64,000 nucleotides of DNA from NCBI GenBank assembly GCA_018716305.1, contig DVKB01000030.1, forward strand, positions 1-64,000, given 5' to 3'. Of the stretch, positions 37,813 through 48,900 are shown piece after piece. The notes below the pieces were generated by a model. That model made no database searches. It had not been told where the DNA came from and worked only from the letters and a program-made list of their open reading frames with translations. This DNA is from Candidatus Scatomonas merdigallinarum (GTDB lineage: Bacteria > Bacillota > Clostridia > Lachnospirales > Lachnospiraceae). Numbering within the stretch: the first letter of the stretch is position 1; each line of letters opens with the position of its first letter. The position numbers and the translations under genes are program-made.

Positions 37813-38935
<1,123 letters not shown>

Positions 38936-38971
38936 GGCCAAAGGCAGATTCAGGTTCAGGAGGAAAAAGAA

Positions 38972-40165
38972 GTGAAAGTATTAGTTATCAACTGCGGAAG
39001 TTCATCCCTGAAATACCAGCTGATTGATTCTGATTCCGAGCAGGTTCTGGCGAAAGGCCTCTGCGAGAGGATCGGAATTGACGGAAGACTGACTTATCAG
39101 AAGGCGGGATGCGACAAAGAAATCACCGAGGCGGCTATGCCCAGCCATAAAGAGGCTATCCAGATGGTGCTCCATGCTCTGGTCAACGACAAGACGGGAG
39201 CGGTGAAGGATCTGGCCGAGATTGAGGCCATCGGCCACCGCATCGTACACGGCGGAGAGAAATTTGAGAGCTCGGTTATCATCAATGATGAGATGATCCA
39301 GGCGGTAGAGGAGTGTACGGAACTGGCTCCCCTGCACAACCCCGCCAACCTGACGGGAATCCGCGTGTGCCAGGAACTGATGCCCGGGGTGCCCATGGTG
39401 GCTGTGTTTGATACGGCCTTCCATCAGACGATGCCGCCCAAGGCTTATGTATACGGCCTTCCCTATGAGTATTATGAAAAATACAGAGTAAGAAGATACG
39501 GCTTCCACGGAACCTCCCACAGCTTTGTATCCAAAGAGCTGGCGAACTTCCTGGGGCTGGACATCAACCATTCCAAGCTGATCGTCTGCCATCTGGGCAA
39601 CGGTTCTTCTGTCAGCGCGGTGCTCAACGGCAAGTGCGTGGACACCAGCATGGGCCTCACTCCCCTGGAGGGCCTGGTTATGGGAACCCGTTCCGGAAGC
39701 ATTGATCCCGCTATCGTAGAGTTTATCGCCAAGAAAGAGAATCTGGACATTGACGGCGTTATGAACGTGCTGAACAAAAAGTCCGGCGTGTACGGCATCA
39801 CCAAGGGTCTTTCCAGCGACTTCCGCGATCTGGAGGACGCAGCCGCGGAAGGCAATGAGCTGGCGAAACTGGCTCTGAGCATCTTTGCCTACGATGTGGC
39901 AAAATATATCGGAGCCTACGCGGCAGCCATGAACGGCGTAGACGCCATTGCCTTTACGGCCGGCATCGGCGAGAACGGGCCGGATACCAGAACAGAGGTT
40001 GCCGAGTATCTGGGCTATCTGGGAATCAAGCTGGATGAGGAAAAGAACCAGATGAGAGGCTTCAACAACAAGATCTCCACCGAGGATTCCAAGGTGGCCG
40101 TCTGTGTGATCCCCACCAACGAAGAGCTGGCTATCTGCCGCGAGACAGTGGCCCTGGTGAAATAA
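38972..40165 (+). CDS. ackA: Acetate kinase
   Basis: MKVLVINCGSSSLKYQLID, RYGFHGTSHSFVS, FTAGIGENGP. Confidence 0.98.
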   Translation: MKVLVINCGSSSLKYQLIDSDSEQVLAKGLCERIGIDGRLTYQKAGCDKEITEAAMPSHKEAIQMVLHALVNDKTGAVKDLAEIEAIGHRIVHGGEKFESSVIINDEMIQAVEECTELAPLHNPANLTGIRVCQELMPGVPMVAVFDTAFHQTMPPKAYVYGLPYEYYEKYRVRRYGFHGTSHSFVSKELANFLGLDINHSKLIVCHLGNGSSVSAVLNGKCVDTSMGLTPLEGLVMGTRSGSIDPAIVEFIAKKENLDIDGVMNVLNKKSGVYGITKGLSSDFRDLEDAAAEGNELAKLALSIFAYDVAKYIGAYAAAMNGVDAIAFTAGIGENGPDTRTEVAEYLGYLGIKLDEEKNQMRGFNNKISTEDSKVAVCVIPTNEELAICRETVALVK

Positions 40166-40187
40166 CCGGAACAGATGATATTTCCGC

Positions 40188-40224
40188 AAGGCCTCAGATC
40201 TCAGAGATTTGGGGCCTTGTTTTA
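40188..40224 (+). terminator. Terminator of pta-ackA
   Basis: CAAGGCCTCAGATCTCAGAGATTTGGGGCCTTGTTTT. Confidence 0.75.
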
Positions 40225-40246
40225 TCCCGGAACGGGAAAAATCCCC

Positions 40247-40275
40247 TTGACAAACGGGAACCGCCTATGTATACT
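40247..40275 (+). promoter_or_regulatory. Sigma-A promoter of yceD-rpmF
   Basis: TTGACA-17-TATACT. Confidence 0.85.
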
Positions 40276-40301
40276 GTTTAAAGTGTGATTAGGAGCCGAT
40301 T

Positions 40302-40829
40302 ATGTTATTGGATTTGACAGAGGTATTGTCCCAGGATGGGAAGATCCTGAAAAAGACTGTTCTGCTGGAAATGGACGCCTTTCAGATTCGGACCGGCCGA
40401 TTTCCGCTGATCCGGAAATCCCCGCTGAAGCTGGAGATTGTCAACACAGGGAACCGGGTGCTGGAAATTGCCGGATATGTGAAGCTGACGGCCGTGATTC
40501 CCTGCGCCCGCTGCTTGAGCCCTGTAGAACAGGATTTTGTTCTGGACATACAGCGCCAGGTGGACATGAAGCTTTCTGCCCGGGAGCGGGAGGAGATTCT
40601 GGAGGAATCCAATTTTATCGAAGGAAACTCTTTGGATCCGGAGATACTGGTTTGCAACGAGCTTCTGGTCCAATGGCCGATTCGAGTGCTGTGTAAAGAG
40701 GACTGTAAGGGAATCTGCAGCCGTTGTGGTGCGAATCTCAATGACGGCGCATGTAGCTGCGATACCGCAGAGCTCGACCCGCGAATGGCTGCAATCCGTG
40801 ATATATTCAGCAAATTTAAGGAGGTGTAA
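40302..40829 (+). CDS. DUF177/YceD-family protein
   Basis: ARCLSPVEQDFVLDIQRQV..CKGICSRCGANLNDGACSC; immediately upstream of rpmF. Confidence 0.92.
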   Translation: MLLDLTEVLSQDGKILKKTVLLEMDAFQIRTGRFPLIRKSPLKLEIVNTGNRVLEIAGYVKLTAVIPCARCLSPVEQDFVLDIQRQVDMKLSAREREEILEESNFIEGNSLDPEILVCNELLVQWPIRVLCKEDCKGICSRCGANLNDGACSCDTAELDPRMAAIRDIFSKFKEV

Positions 40830-40831
40830 AA

Positions 40832-41017
40832 ATGTCCATCTGTCCCAAAAATAAATCTTCTAAAGCCAGAAGAGATAAAAGAAGAGCAAACTGGAAAATG
40901 TCTGCTCCCAATCTGGTAAAATGCAGCAAATGCGGCGCCCTGATGATGCCGCACAGAGTGTGCAAAGCCTGTGGAACTTATAATAAGAAGCAGGTCATCG
41001 CTATGGATGAAGATTGA
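40832..41017 (+). CDS. rpmF: 50S ribosomal protein L32
   Basis: MSICPKNKSSKARRDKRRANWKMSAPNLVKCSKCGALMMPHRVCKACGTY. Confidence 0.98.
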   Translation: MSICPKNKSSKARRDKRRANWKMSAPNLVKCSKCGALMMPHRVCKACGTYNKKQVIAMDED

Positions 41018-41134
41018 GAAACATAAAAGGAAGTGCCGGAGACGCTGCTGTCTGTCCGGCGCTTTTTTTGTTTCCTGGAAAGAATACCAGAAAACGGGTT
41101 AAACTAAGAGGAACAGTTAAAAAGGAGAGTTGCC

Positions 41135-42310
41135 ATGCCTTCTACGTACGCGCATTTTGTATTTGGAAAAAAAGTTTTCAAAACTCTGCCGGAGCAGTCC
41201 AGGGAACTGATCCGCAGACATAAGGCTCTGTATCTCATAGGTCTCCACGGGCCGGACATTCTGTTCTACTATAAAGCCCTGTCTTCCAATCCTGTAAATG
41301 ATCTGGGATACCGCATGCATAGGGAACCCGCGGCGGATTTTTTTGGCAGGGCTCTGAGTCTTGTCCGGCAGGGGGAACGGAAATTTCTCCGGGAAAGTCA
41401 GCTGTCCTATCTGCTGGGCTTTGTCTGCCATTTTGTCCTGGACAGCCGCTGCCACGGCTATATTGAAAATAAGATCCGCCTCTCCGGCATCAGCCATTCG
41501 GAGATTGAGTCAGAATTTGACCGGATGCTTATGGTCCGGCAGGGACTGGATCCCCTGCGCCACGGGATGACCGCCCACATTCGGCCGTCGGCGGGGAATG
41601 CCCGGGTGATTGCTCCTTTTTTCAGAAATGTAACCGCCGGGCAGACAGAACAGGCCCTGAGGTCTATGATACGATACCATCAGCTGCTGCTGGCCCCGGG
41701 CAGGATCAAGCGAGGGATGATCTGCGCAGTTCTGAAGCTTTCCGGAAATTATGAATCTATGCACGGACTGCTGATCAACCGGAATACCAATCCGGACTGT
41801 GTGGACAGCAGTCTGAGGCTGACAAAGCTGATGGAGCAGGCGGTGAAGGCTGGCCGGGAACTCTGCGGAAATTTTCTGGAATGCGCGGAGGGGAAAAATA
41901 CGCTGGATCCGTATTTTAACAGAACCTTTGACGCGGAACGCGGCTGGGAAAAAATACCGGTGCTGCCGGTGGGGGAGGAGCTGTCCTATGAAGTTAGCGG
42001 TGCTGGGGCCGGTGCTGGGGGGCATTTCAGATTTTCAGAACCGGAAAAAGAGTGTGTTTCTGGGAGTTTTGCTGGTGGGAGCCGCAGGATGCGTGTTTCT
42101 GGGCTTTGTCTCTTCCTGGTTCTGGTTTCTGCTGCTGTTTGTAATCACCAGGATCGCTTACTCTCTGAGCCTGGTGATTTACGATTCCATGCTGCCGGAT
42201 GTCACCACAAAGGAGAGGATGGACGAGCTTTCCGCCCGGGGCTATGCCTGGGGGTATATCGGAAGCTGCCTTCCCTTTCTGCTGAGCCTGCTGCTGGTGC
42301 TGTTTTATGA
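41135..42310 (+). CDS. Zinc-dependent phospholipase C-like protein; about the last 105 codons read out of frame into the MFS gene
   Basis: MPSTYAHFVFGKKVF, LIGLHGPDILFYYKA, LGFVCHFVLDSRCHGYIE; homologous-looking region ends near 41990. Confidence 0.75.
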   Translation: MPSTYAHFVFGKKVFKTLPEQSRELIRRHKALYLIGLHGPDILFYYKALSSNPVNDLGYRMHREPAADFFGRALSLVRQGERKFLRESQLSYLLGFVCHFVLDSRCHGYIENKIRLSGISHSEIESEFDRMLMVRQGLDPLRHGMTAHIRPSAGNARVIAPFFRNVTAGQTEQALRSMIRYHQLLLAPGRIKRGMICAVLKLSGNYESMHGLLINRNTNPDCVDSSLRLTKLMEQAVKAGRELCGNFLECAEGKNTLDPYFNRTFDAERGWEKIPVLPVGEELSYEVSGAGAGAGGHFRFSEPEKECVSGSFAGGSRRMRVSGLCLFLVLVSAAVCNHQDRLLSEPGDLRFHAAGCHHKGEDGRAFRPGLCLGVYRKLPSLSAEPAAGAVL

Positions 42311-43043
42311 AAAACTGGGACTTACTATGGCCTCAGCCATGACCGCAGCCTTTGTGCTGACGGCGGTCTGGTGGCTGGGGCTGGCCATTCCTCTCCTTGG
42401 GATGTACAGGCAGAAGCACTATATAAAAGCCCAGGGGCCCGCGGTCCGCTCCTCCTTTGGCAATCTGGGAAGCGTGGTGGGAGAGCTGAAGAAAAATAAG
42501 AAAATCCTGTTTTTTCTGCTGGCGTTTTTCTTCTATATAGATGGCGTCTATACCATTATCGACATGGCCACTGCCTACGGAACCGCTCTGGGGTTTGAGA
42601 CCGACGGCCTGCTGCTGGCGCTGCTGGTGACGCAGATCGCGGCTTTTCCGGCGGCGCTGATCTTTGGGAAAGTTTCCCGCAGGGTTCCGGCTTCCCGGCT
42701 GATTCTGATCTGCATTGCCGCTTATTTCGCCATCGCCCTGTACGGAGCCGGGATTACCAGCCAGTATCAGTTCTGGATCCTGGCGGTCTGTGTGGGAGTC
42801 TTTCAGGGCGCGGTTCAGTCCATGTCACGCTCCTACTTTGCCAGGATTATACCGGCGGAAAAATCCGGAGAGTATTTTGGAATCTATGATATCTGCGGGA
42901 AAGGGGCCTCTTTTGTGGGAACCATGCTGGTATCCGTCATCAGCCAGGCCACCGGCAGGATGAGTCTTGGGGTGGGAGCCCTGGCGGCAATGTTCCTGGC
43001 CGGTTTCCTGCTGTTCCTGAAAACAGAACGAATTTCGGATTAA
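41989..43043 (+). CDS. MFS transporter (UMF1-like), apparently lacking the first TM helices
   Basis: MKLAVLGPVLGGISDFQNRKKSVFLG aligns with the TM3-loop region of MFS proteins; SD GGAGGAG 7 nt upstream of ATG. Confidence 0.75.
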
Positions 43044-43071
43044 GCCGGAGAGAGCCCCAGGCGGTTGAGAT

Positions 43072-43101
43072 TTGACAATCTTCTGAACCCCGTGCTATAA
43101 T
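43072..43101 (+). promoter_or_regulatory. Promoter of lipoprotein gene
   Basis: TTGACA-18-TATAAT with extended -10 TGC. Confidence 0.75.
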
Positions 43102-43152
43102 AGCCACGATTGTATAGCCGAAAAAAGTGATAGTATTAAAGAGGTATTGAGT

Positions 43153-43881
43153 ATGAATTTTAAGAAAAAAGGGGCTGTGGCAGCAGTGCTGCTGAGCGGT
43201 ACACTTCTGTTTTCCGGCTGTTCTTTTTCGGATGTCATGGACCGCTGGATGGGAATGGAAGTGGATACAGTAAATGAATCTGTGGATACTTCTTCCTCGG
43301 ATCAGGAAGTTTTTACCGTGGATTCCAGTCTGGAAGCGCCTGTCTTTACCAGGGATCTCAGCGGTTCTATGCAGATGACAGTGGATTCAGAGTATACCCT
43401 GCATGTAGAGGCGTCGGTCAGCGGCGGAGGAACAGTGACCTATCAGTGGTACAGGAACAATACTGCCTCCAACGGAGGCGGCACTTTGCTGCAGGGAGCT
43501 ACCGGCCAGGATTATACGGTGGACTCCTCTACCACAGGAACCAATTATTATTATGTGGTCGCCACAAACCGGCAGGGAGACCGAATCGCTATGACCACCA
43601 GCGGCATCCAGGGCGTCAGTGTCTGGGATGTGGGCCAGTGGGTTCAGGAGCAGGACGGAAGCTGGAGATACAATCTCACAGACGGCACCCGTCCGGTGTC
43701 CACCTGGATGATTATAGAAGGGCAGACCTATTATTTTAATGAAGCGGGCGCCAGAGTGACCGGATGGTTTAAGGTGGGAGACACGGAATATTATTTTAAC
43801 GGGGAAGGCCAGCTGCAGAGAAACGCCGCGACGCCGGACGGAGGCTCCACCGATGAAAACGGAGCAAGGGCAGCATCATAA
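43153..43881 (+). CDS. Lipoprotein with Ig-like domain and choline-binding/cell-wall-binding-like repeats
   Basis: Lipobox LLFSGC; VTYQWYRNNT Ig-like; GQTYYFNEAGARVTGWFKVGDTEYYFNGEGQL repeats. Confidence 0.85.
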   Translation: MNFKKKGAVAAVLLSGTLLFSGCSFSDVMDRWMGMEVDTVNESVDTSSSDQEVFTVDSSLEAPVFTRDLSGSMQMTVDSEYTLHVEASVSGGGTVTYQWYRNNTASNGGGTLLQGATGQDYTVDSSTTGTNYYYVVATNRQGDRIAMTTSGIQGVSVWDVGQWVQEQDGSWRYNLTDGTRPVSTWMIIEGQTYYFNEAGARVTGWFKVGDTEYYFNGEGQLQRNAATPDGGSTDENGARAAS

Positions 43882-43901
43882 TATAAAGGCAGGTGGGAGT
43901 T

Positions 43902-44915
43902 ATGTCAGAACTGGTAAGAGTGGTGGTTGACGCCATGGGCGGAGACTACGCTCCGGAGGAACCGGTCAAGGGCGCGGTGGAAGCCCTGCGGGAAAATCAA
44001 AGCATATTTATATATCTGGCGGGAAAAGAGGATGTGATCCGCCGGGAACTGAAAAAATATACATACCCGGAGGACAGGCTTAAGATAGTGCCTGCGTCTC
44101 AGGTGATTGAGACCGGAGAGCCGCCGGCAGCGGCCATCCAGAAGAAAAAGGACTCTTCCCTGGTGGCGGGACTGCAGATGGTGAGAAAGGGAGAGGCGGA
44201 CGCCTTTGTCTCTTCAGGAAGCACCGGGGCAGTTCTGGTAGGCGGCCAGGTGATTGTCCGGAAGATCCCCGGCGTGGAGCGGGCTCCCCTGGCGCCGCTG
44301 ATCCCTACGGAAAGGGGAGTGTCTCTTCTGATCGACTGCGGCGCCAATGTGGATGCAAGACCGTCCCATCTGCTGCAGTTTGCCGCCATGGGCTCCATCT
44401 ATATGGAATATATCCTGGGTGTAAAAAAACCCAGAGTAGCCATTGTCAACATCGGCGCGGAGGAGGAAAAGGGCAACGCTCTGGTAAAGGAGACTTTTCC
44501 TCTGCTGAAAGAATGCCGGGATATTCATTTCGTGGGAAACATTGAGGCCAGGGATATTCCCAAGGGAAAGGCCGATGTAATCGTCACGGAGGCTTTTGTG
44601 GGAAATGTGATTCTGAAGCTGTATGAGGGCGTGGCCTCGGTGCTGATCCATGAGGTGAAAAAGGGAATGCTGTCCACGCTCCGCAGCAAGATCGGCGCTT
44701 TGCTGGTGAAGCCGGCTCTGAAGGAGACGCTGAAAAGCTTCGACGCCAGCGAGTACGGCGGCGCTCCGCTGCTGGGACTGCGGGGACTGGTGGTGAAAAC
44801 CCACGGAAGCGCCAAGGCCATAGAGATCCGCCACTCTATTCATCAGTGCGTACAGTTCCAGAAACAGGAACTGAATCAGAAGATCCAGCAGTATCTGCGC
44901 CTGTCGGACCGGTAA
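43902..44915 (+). CDS. plsX: Phosphate acyltransferase PlsX
   Basis: VVVDAMGGDYAPEEPVKGA, SSGSTGAVLVGG, GFVGN-type AFVGNVILKLYEGV. Confidence 0.96.
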   Translation: MSELVRVVVDAMGGDYAPEEPVKGAVEALRENQSIFIYLAGKEDVIRRELKKYTYPEDRLKIVPASQVIETGEPPAAAIQKKKDSSLVAGLQMVRKGEADAFVSSGSTGAVLVGGQVIVRKIPGVERAPLAPLIPTERGVSLLIDCGANVDARPSHLLQFAAMGSIYMEYILGVKKPRVAIVNIGAEEEKGNALVKETFPLLKECRDIHFVGNIEARDIPKGKADVIVTEAFVGNVILKLYEGVASVLIHEVKKGMLSTLRSKIGALLVKPALKETLKSFDASEYGGAPLLGLRGLVVKTHGSAKAIEIRHSIHQCVQFQKQELNQKIQQYLRLSDR

Positions 44916-44935
44916 CCGCGGCGGGAGGGAGCGCT

Positions 44936-45166
44936 ATGGAGCTGGAAAAATTACAGAAGATCATCGCGTCTGTCCTCAACGTGGATGTCCATGAGATTAC
45001 GCCGGAGACCACCTTCGCGGAGGATCTGGGGGCGGATTCCCTGGACGGGTTTCAGATTCTGATGGGCATAGAGGAAGAGTTTGACATAACCATTTCCAAC
45101 GAGGAGGCGGCCGCCATTGTGTCAGTGAAAGACGCGGTGGAAAAAATAAAGAAAGCAATCAGTTAA
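44936..45166 (+). CDS. acpP: Acyl carrier protein
   Basis: FAEDLGADSLDGFQILMGIEEEFDITI; between plsX and rnc. Confidence 0.93.
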   Translation: MELEKLQKIIASVLNVDVHEITPETTFAEDLGADSLDGFQILMGIEEEFDITISNEEAAAIVSVKDAVEKIKKAIS

Positions 45167-45229
45167 GGGAAAAGAGGGTGTCTCGGCATACAGCACAAAG
45201 GGGCACTCTTTTTTGTCTGGGAGGAGAAT

Positions 45230-45925
45230 ATGAGCGATCTGAAGAAACTCAGGGAACTGGAAGAGAAAACGGGGTACCGGTTTAAAAATTTTGAGTGGCT
45301 TTGCATGGCCATGCGCCACAGTTCCTATGTGAATGAACACCATATGGGACGGCTGGACTGCAATGAACGGCTGGAATTTCTCGGGGATGCGGTGCTGGAA
45401 CTGGTGTCCAGTGAATTTCTGTACCGGAATTATCCGGAGCTTCCGGAGGGGGAACTGACCAAGCTCCGGGCCAGTCTGGTCTGTGAGCCTACTCTGGCTA
45501 TGGACGCCAGAGCCCTGGATCTGGGGGAATATCTCCTTCTGGGAAAAGGCGAGGAGGCCACCGGCGGCCGCAGGAGAGATTCCATTGTCTCCGATGCCAT
45601 GGAGGCTACCATCGGAGCTGTTTTTATGGACGGAGGTTTTGAGGAGGCCCGGAATTTTGTGCGTCGGTTTGTGCTCAATGACGTTCAGAACAAGCAGATG
45701 TTCCAGGACAGCAAAACGATTCTGCAGGAGATGGTTCAGAAGGAATTCGAGGGAGAAGTTTCCTACCGGATTCTGGAAGAGGCAGGTCCGGACCACGATA
45801 AAAGCTTCCGGGCCCAGGTGGCTGTGGGAGATCGCCCTCTGGGAGAGGGAACCGGCAGAACCAAAAAGGCGGCGGAACAGCAGGCGGCCTACAACGCCCT
45901 CTGCCGTCTGAGAGCGGACAGGTGA
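45230..45925 (+). CDS. rnc: Ribonuclease III
   Basis: NERLEFLGDAVLELV, signature; dsRBD C-terminus. Confidence 0.97.
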   Translation: MSDLKKLRELEEKTGYRFKNFEWLCMAMRHSSYVNEHHMGRLDCNERLEFLGDAVLELVSSEFLYRNYPELPEGELTKLRASLVCEPTLAMDARALDLGEYLLLGKGEEATGGRRRDSIVSDAMEATIGAVFMDGGFEEARNFVRRFVLNDVQNKQMFQDSKTILQEMVQKEFEGEVSYRILEEAGPDHDKSFRAQVAVGDRPLGEGTGRTKKAAEQQAAYNALCRLRADR

Positions 45926-45929
45926 GAGC

Positions 45930-48900
45930 ATGTATCTGAAAAGTATAGAAATGCAGGGATTCAAATCCTTTGCCAATAAAATAGTGCTGGAATTCCATGA
46001 CGGCATTACCGGGATCGTGGGGCCCAACGGAAGCGGAAAGAGCAATGTAGGCGACGCGGTGCGCTGGGTGCTGGGGGAACAGAGCGCCAAGCAGCTCCGG
46101 GGCGGCAGCATGCAGGACGTGATTTTTTCCGGGACCGAGACCCGAAAGCCTTTGGGGTTCGCCTCCGTAGCCATTACTCTGGACAATTCCGATCACAAAC
46201 TGAATGTGGACTATGAGGAAGTCACGGTGACCCGGCGCCTTTACCGCTCCGGGGAGAGCGAATACCTTCTCAACGGCAGAAGCTGCCGTCTGAAGGATAT
46301 CAATGAACTGTTTTACGATACAGGAATCGGAAAAGAAGGCTATTCTCTTATCGGCCAGGGGCAGATCGACAAGATCCTCAGCGGAAAACCGGAAGAACGC
46401 CGGGAACTGTTTGACGAGGCGGCGGGCATTGTAAAATTTAAGCGGCGGAAAGCGGCCACCTTAAAAAAGCTGGAGGAGGAGCAGCAGAACCTGGTGCGGG
46501 TGACTGATATCCTCGCGGAACTTACCAGACAGCTGAAGCCTCTGGAGCGCCAGTCGGAGAAAGCAAGGGTCTATCTGAAAAAAAGAGAAGAATTAAAGGT
46601 TCTGGATATGAATCTGTTTCTGCTGGAATCCGCCCGCACAGAACAGCAGATCGCTGAGACGGAAGAAAAAAAGAAAAGGGCGGAGGAAGAGCTGAGAACC
46701 ACGGAGGAGGCATTTGCCCGCACAAAACAGGAGTACGAGGAAATTGAAAGCAATCTTTCCCGTCTGGATGAAAAGATCCAGGAGCTCCGGGAACAGGCTT
46801 CCGGGAACGCCCTGAGAAAGCAGCAGCTGGAGGGCCAGGTACGCCTGCTGCAGGAACAGATCAGCAGTTCCGCGAAAAACCGGGAGCAGTTCGGGCAGAG
46901 AATCACTTCCCTGGAAGAAGAGATACGCAGAAAAGAGGAGAGCGTTTCCGGCTTCCAAAGGGAGCGGGAAGCACTGGAAAAAGAACGGCAGGCGGCGCTG
47001 GAGGAAAAGCAGACTCAGGAGCAGGCGCTGGACCGGCTGAGGCAGGAGATCGGTGCCCGGGAGCAGGAGGGAGAGAAAGCCAGAGGAGAGATGATCGCCC
47101 TGCTGAACCAGCGCTCTTCCACCAAAGGAAAGATCCAGAGATACGATGCCATGCTGGAGCAGATCGGCATCCGCAGGGCGGAATTGGCCGGAAAACTTCT
47201 GAGCCTGAAAAGCGGCCACAGCCAGGAGAAGGAGGAGCTGGCCAGCCTGGAGAAGCAGCAGAAGGAGCTGGACCTACAGGCCGCGGAGCTGGAACAAAAG
47301 ATCGGGGACAACCAGAGCCGGATCCGCGGGCTGCAGAGCCGGATCGACGAAAAAAGCCGCCAGTTGGACATCGGGCAGACCACCTATCACCGGGAATCTT
47401 CCCGGCTGGAGTCCCTGAAAAACATCACCGAGCGGTATGAGGGATACGGAAACAGCATCCGCAAGATCATGGAGCGCAAGGATCAGAATCCCGGGATCCA
47501 CGGAGTTGTGGCGGATCTGATCAAAACAGAAAAAAAATATGAGACAGCCATTGAGACAGCCCTGGGAGGAAGCCTGCAGAATATTGTCACAGATAATGAG
47601 AACACCGCGAAAGATCTGATTGAATACCTGAAGCGCGGACACTACGGCAGGGCTACCTTCCTGCCCCTGACCAGCATGAACCGGGAGCAGCCAAAAGGGA
47701 ACAGCGCCGCTCTCAGGGAGGAAGGGGTTCTGGGAGCCGCGGCGGATCTGGTGTCCTGCGACGCCATTTACGAGAATCTTACGGCCCATCTGCTGGGCCG
47801 GACCCTGGTGGTGGACACCATCGACCACGCCATTGTCATTGGCCGGAAATACCGCCACAGCCTGCGGATGGTAACCCTGGAAGGAGAACTGTTAAGCCCG
47901 GGAGGCTCCATGACCGGAGGATCCTTCCGGAACAACAGCAATCTGCTGGGCCGGCGCCGGGAGATCGCGGATCTGGAGGAAAGCGTGGGGGTTTTGAAAA
48001 AAGAGATGACCGTCATGCAGCAGGAGATTGACCGGCACCGGCAGGAGCGGAACGCTCTCCGGGAGGAGCAGACCCGCCTCAGCGAAAAGCTTCACAGCCT
48101 GAATCTGAAGCAGAATACAGTAAAAGTCAGCTGGAAGGCTGTTTCCGAGAGGGCGGAAAGTCTGCAGGAGGACTACCGGAAGCTGACGGCGGAAAGCCGT
48201 GAGATTGAGGCGCAGATCTGTGAGATTCAGCAGAACCGGAGCGGGATCCGGGAGGAACTGAAGGAGTCGAAAGACAGGGAGCAGACCCTGCAGGCTGAAG
48301 CGGAGAAAGCAGCGGGAGAGCTGGCAGGCCTCCGGGAGGAGGAGCAGGCCCTGGCCGGAAGGGCGGAGCAGACCCGCCTGCGCTGTTCGGAAGCGGCCCA
48401 GAAATGCGGATTCCTGGATGAAAATCTGCGAGGCGCCAGGGAAGAGGCAGAGCGTCTGGAAAGGGAAAAACGGCAGCTGGAGGAAAGTCTTGCCGGGGAA
48501 GAAAAGGACAGCAGAAAAAAAGAAGAGGATATTCTGGAAATCCGGAAAACCATAGAGGCCGCCGGGCAGATCATTGCCGGGGAGGAGCAGGAAACAGAGG
48601 AGTATCTGCGGCAGAAGGAACAGCTGAATCAGAGTCACAAAGCCTTCTTCCGGAAACGGGATGAGCTGCAGGAGCACCGGGCCGGAATGGACAAGGAATG
48701 CTTCCGGCTGGGGGCGCAGCTGGAAAAGCTGGAGGAGCGCAGGGAGAGTCAGATTTCCTATCTCTGGGAAGAATATGAGACTACCCCGGATCAGGCGCCG
48801 CTTTTTGCCAGAGAAGAGCTGCGGGATTGGAGTTCCATCCGCAAAAGCATTGCCGGCATCCGGGAGGAGATCAAAGGCCTGGGCAGCGTCAATGTCAATG

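Noticed and set aside
46600-48700. Repetitive Glu/Arg/Gln-rich coding sequence
   Set aside because: Ordinary SMC coiled-coil, not a novel repeat.
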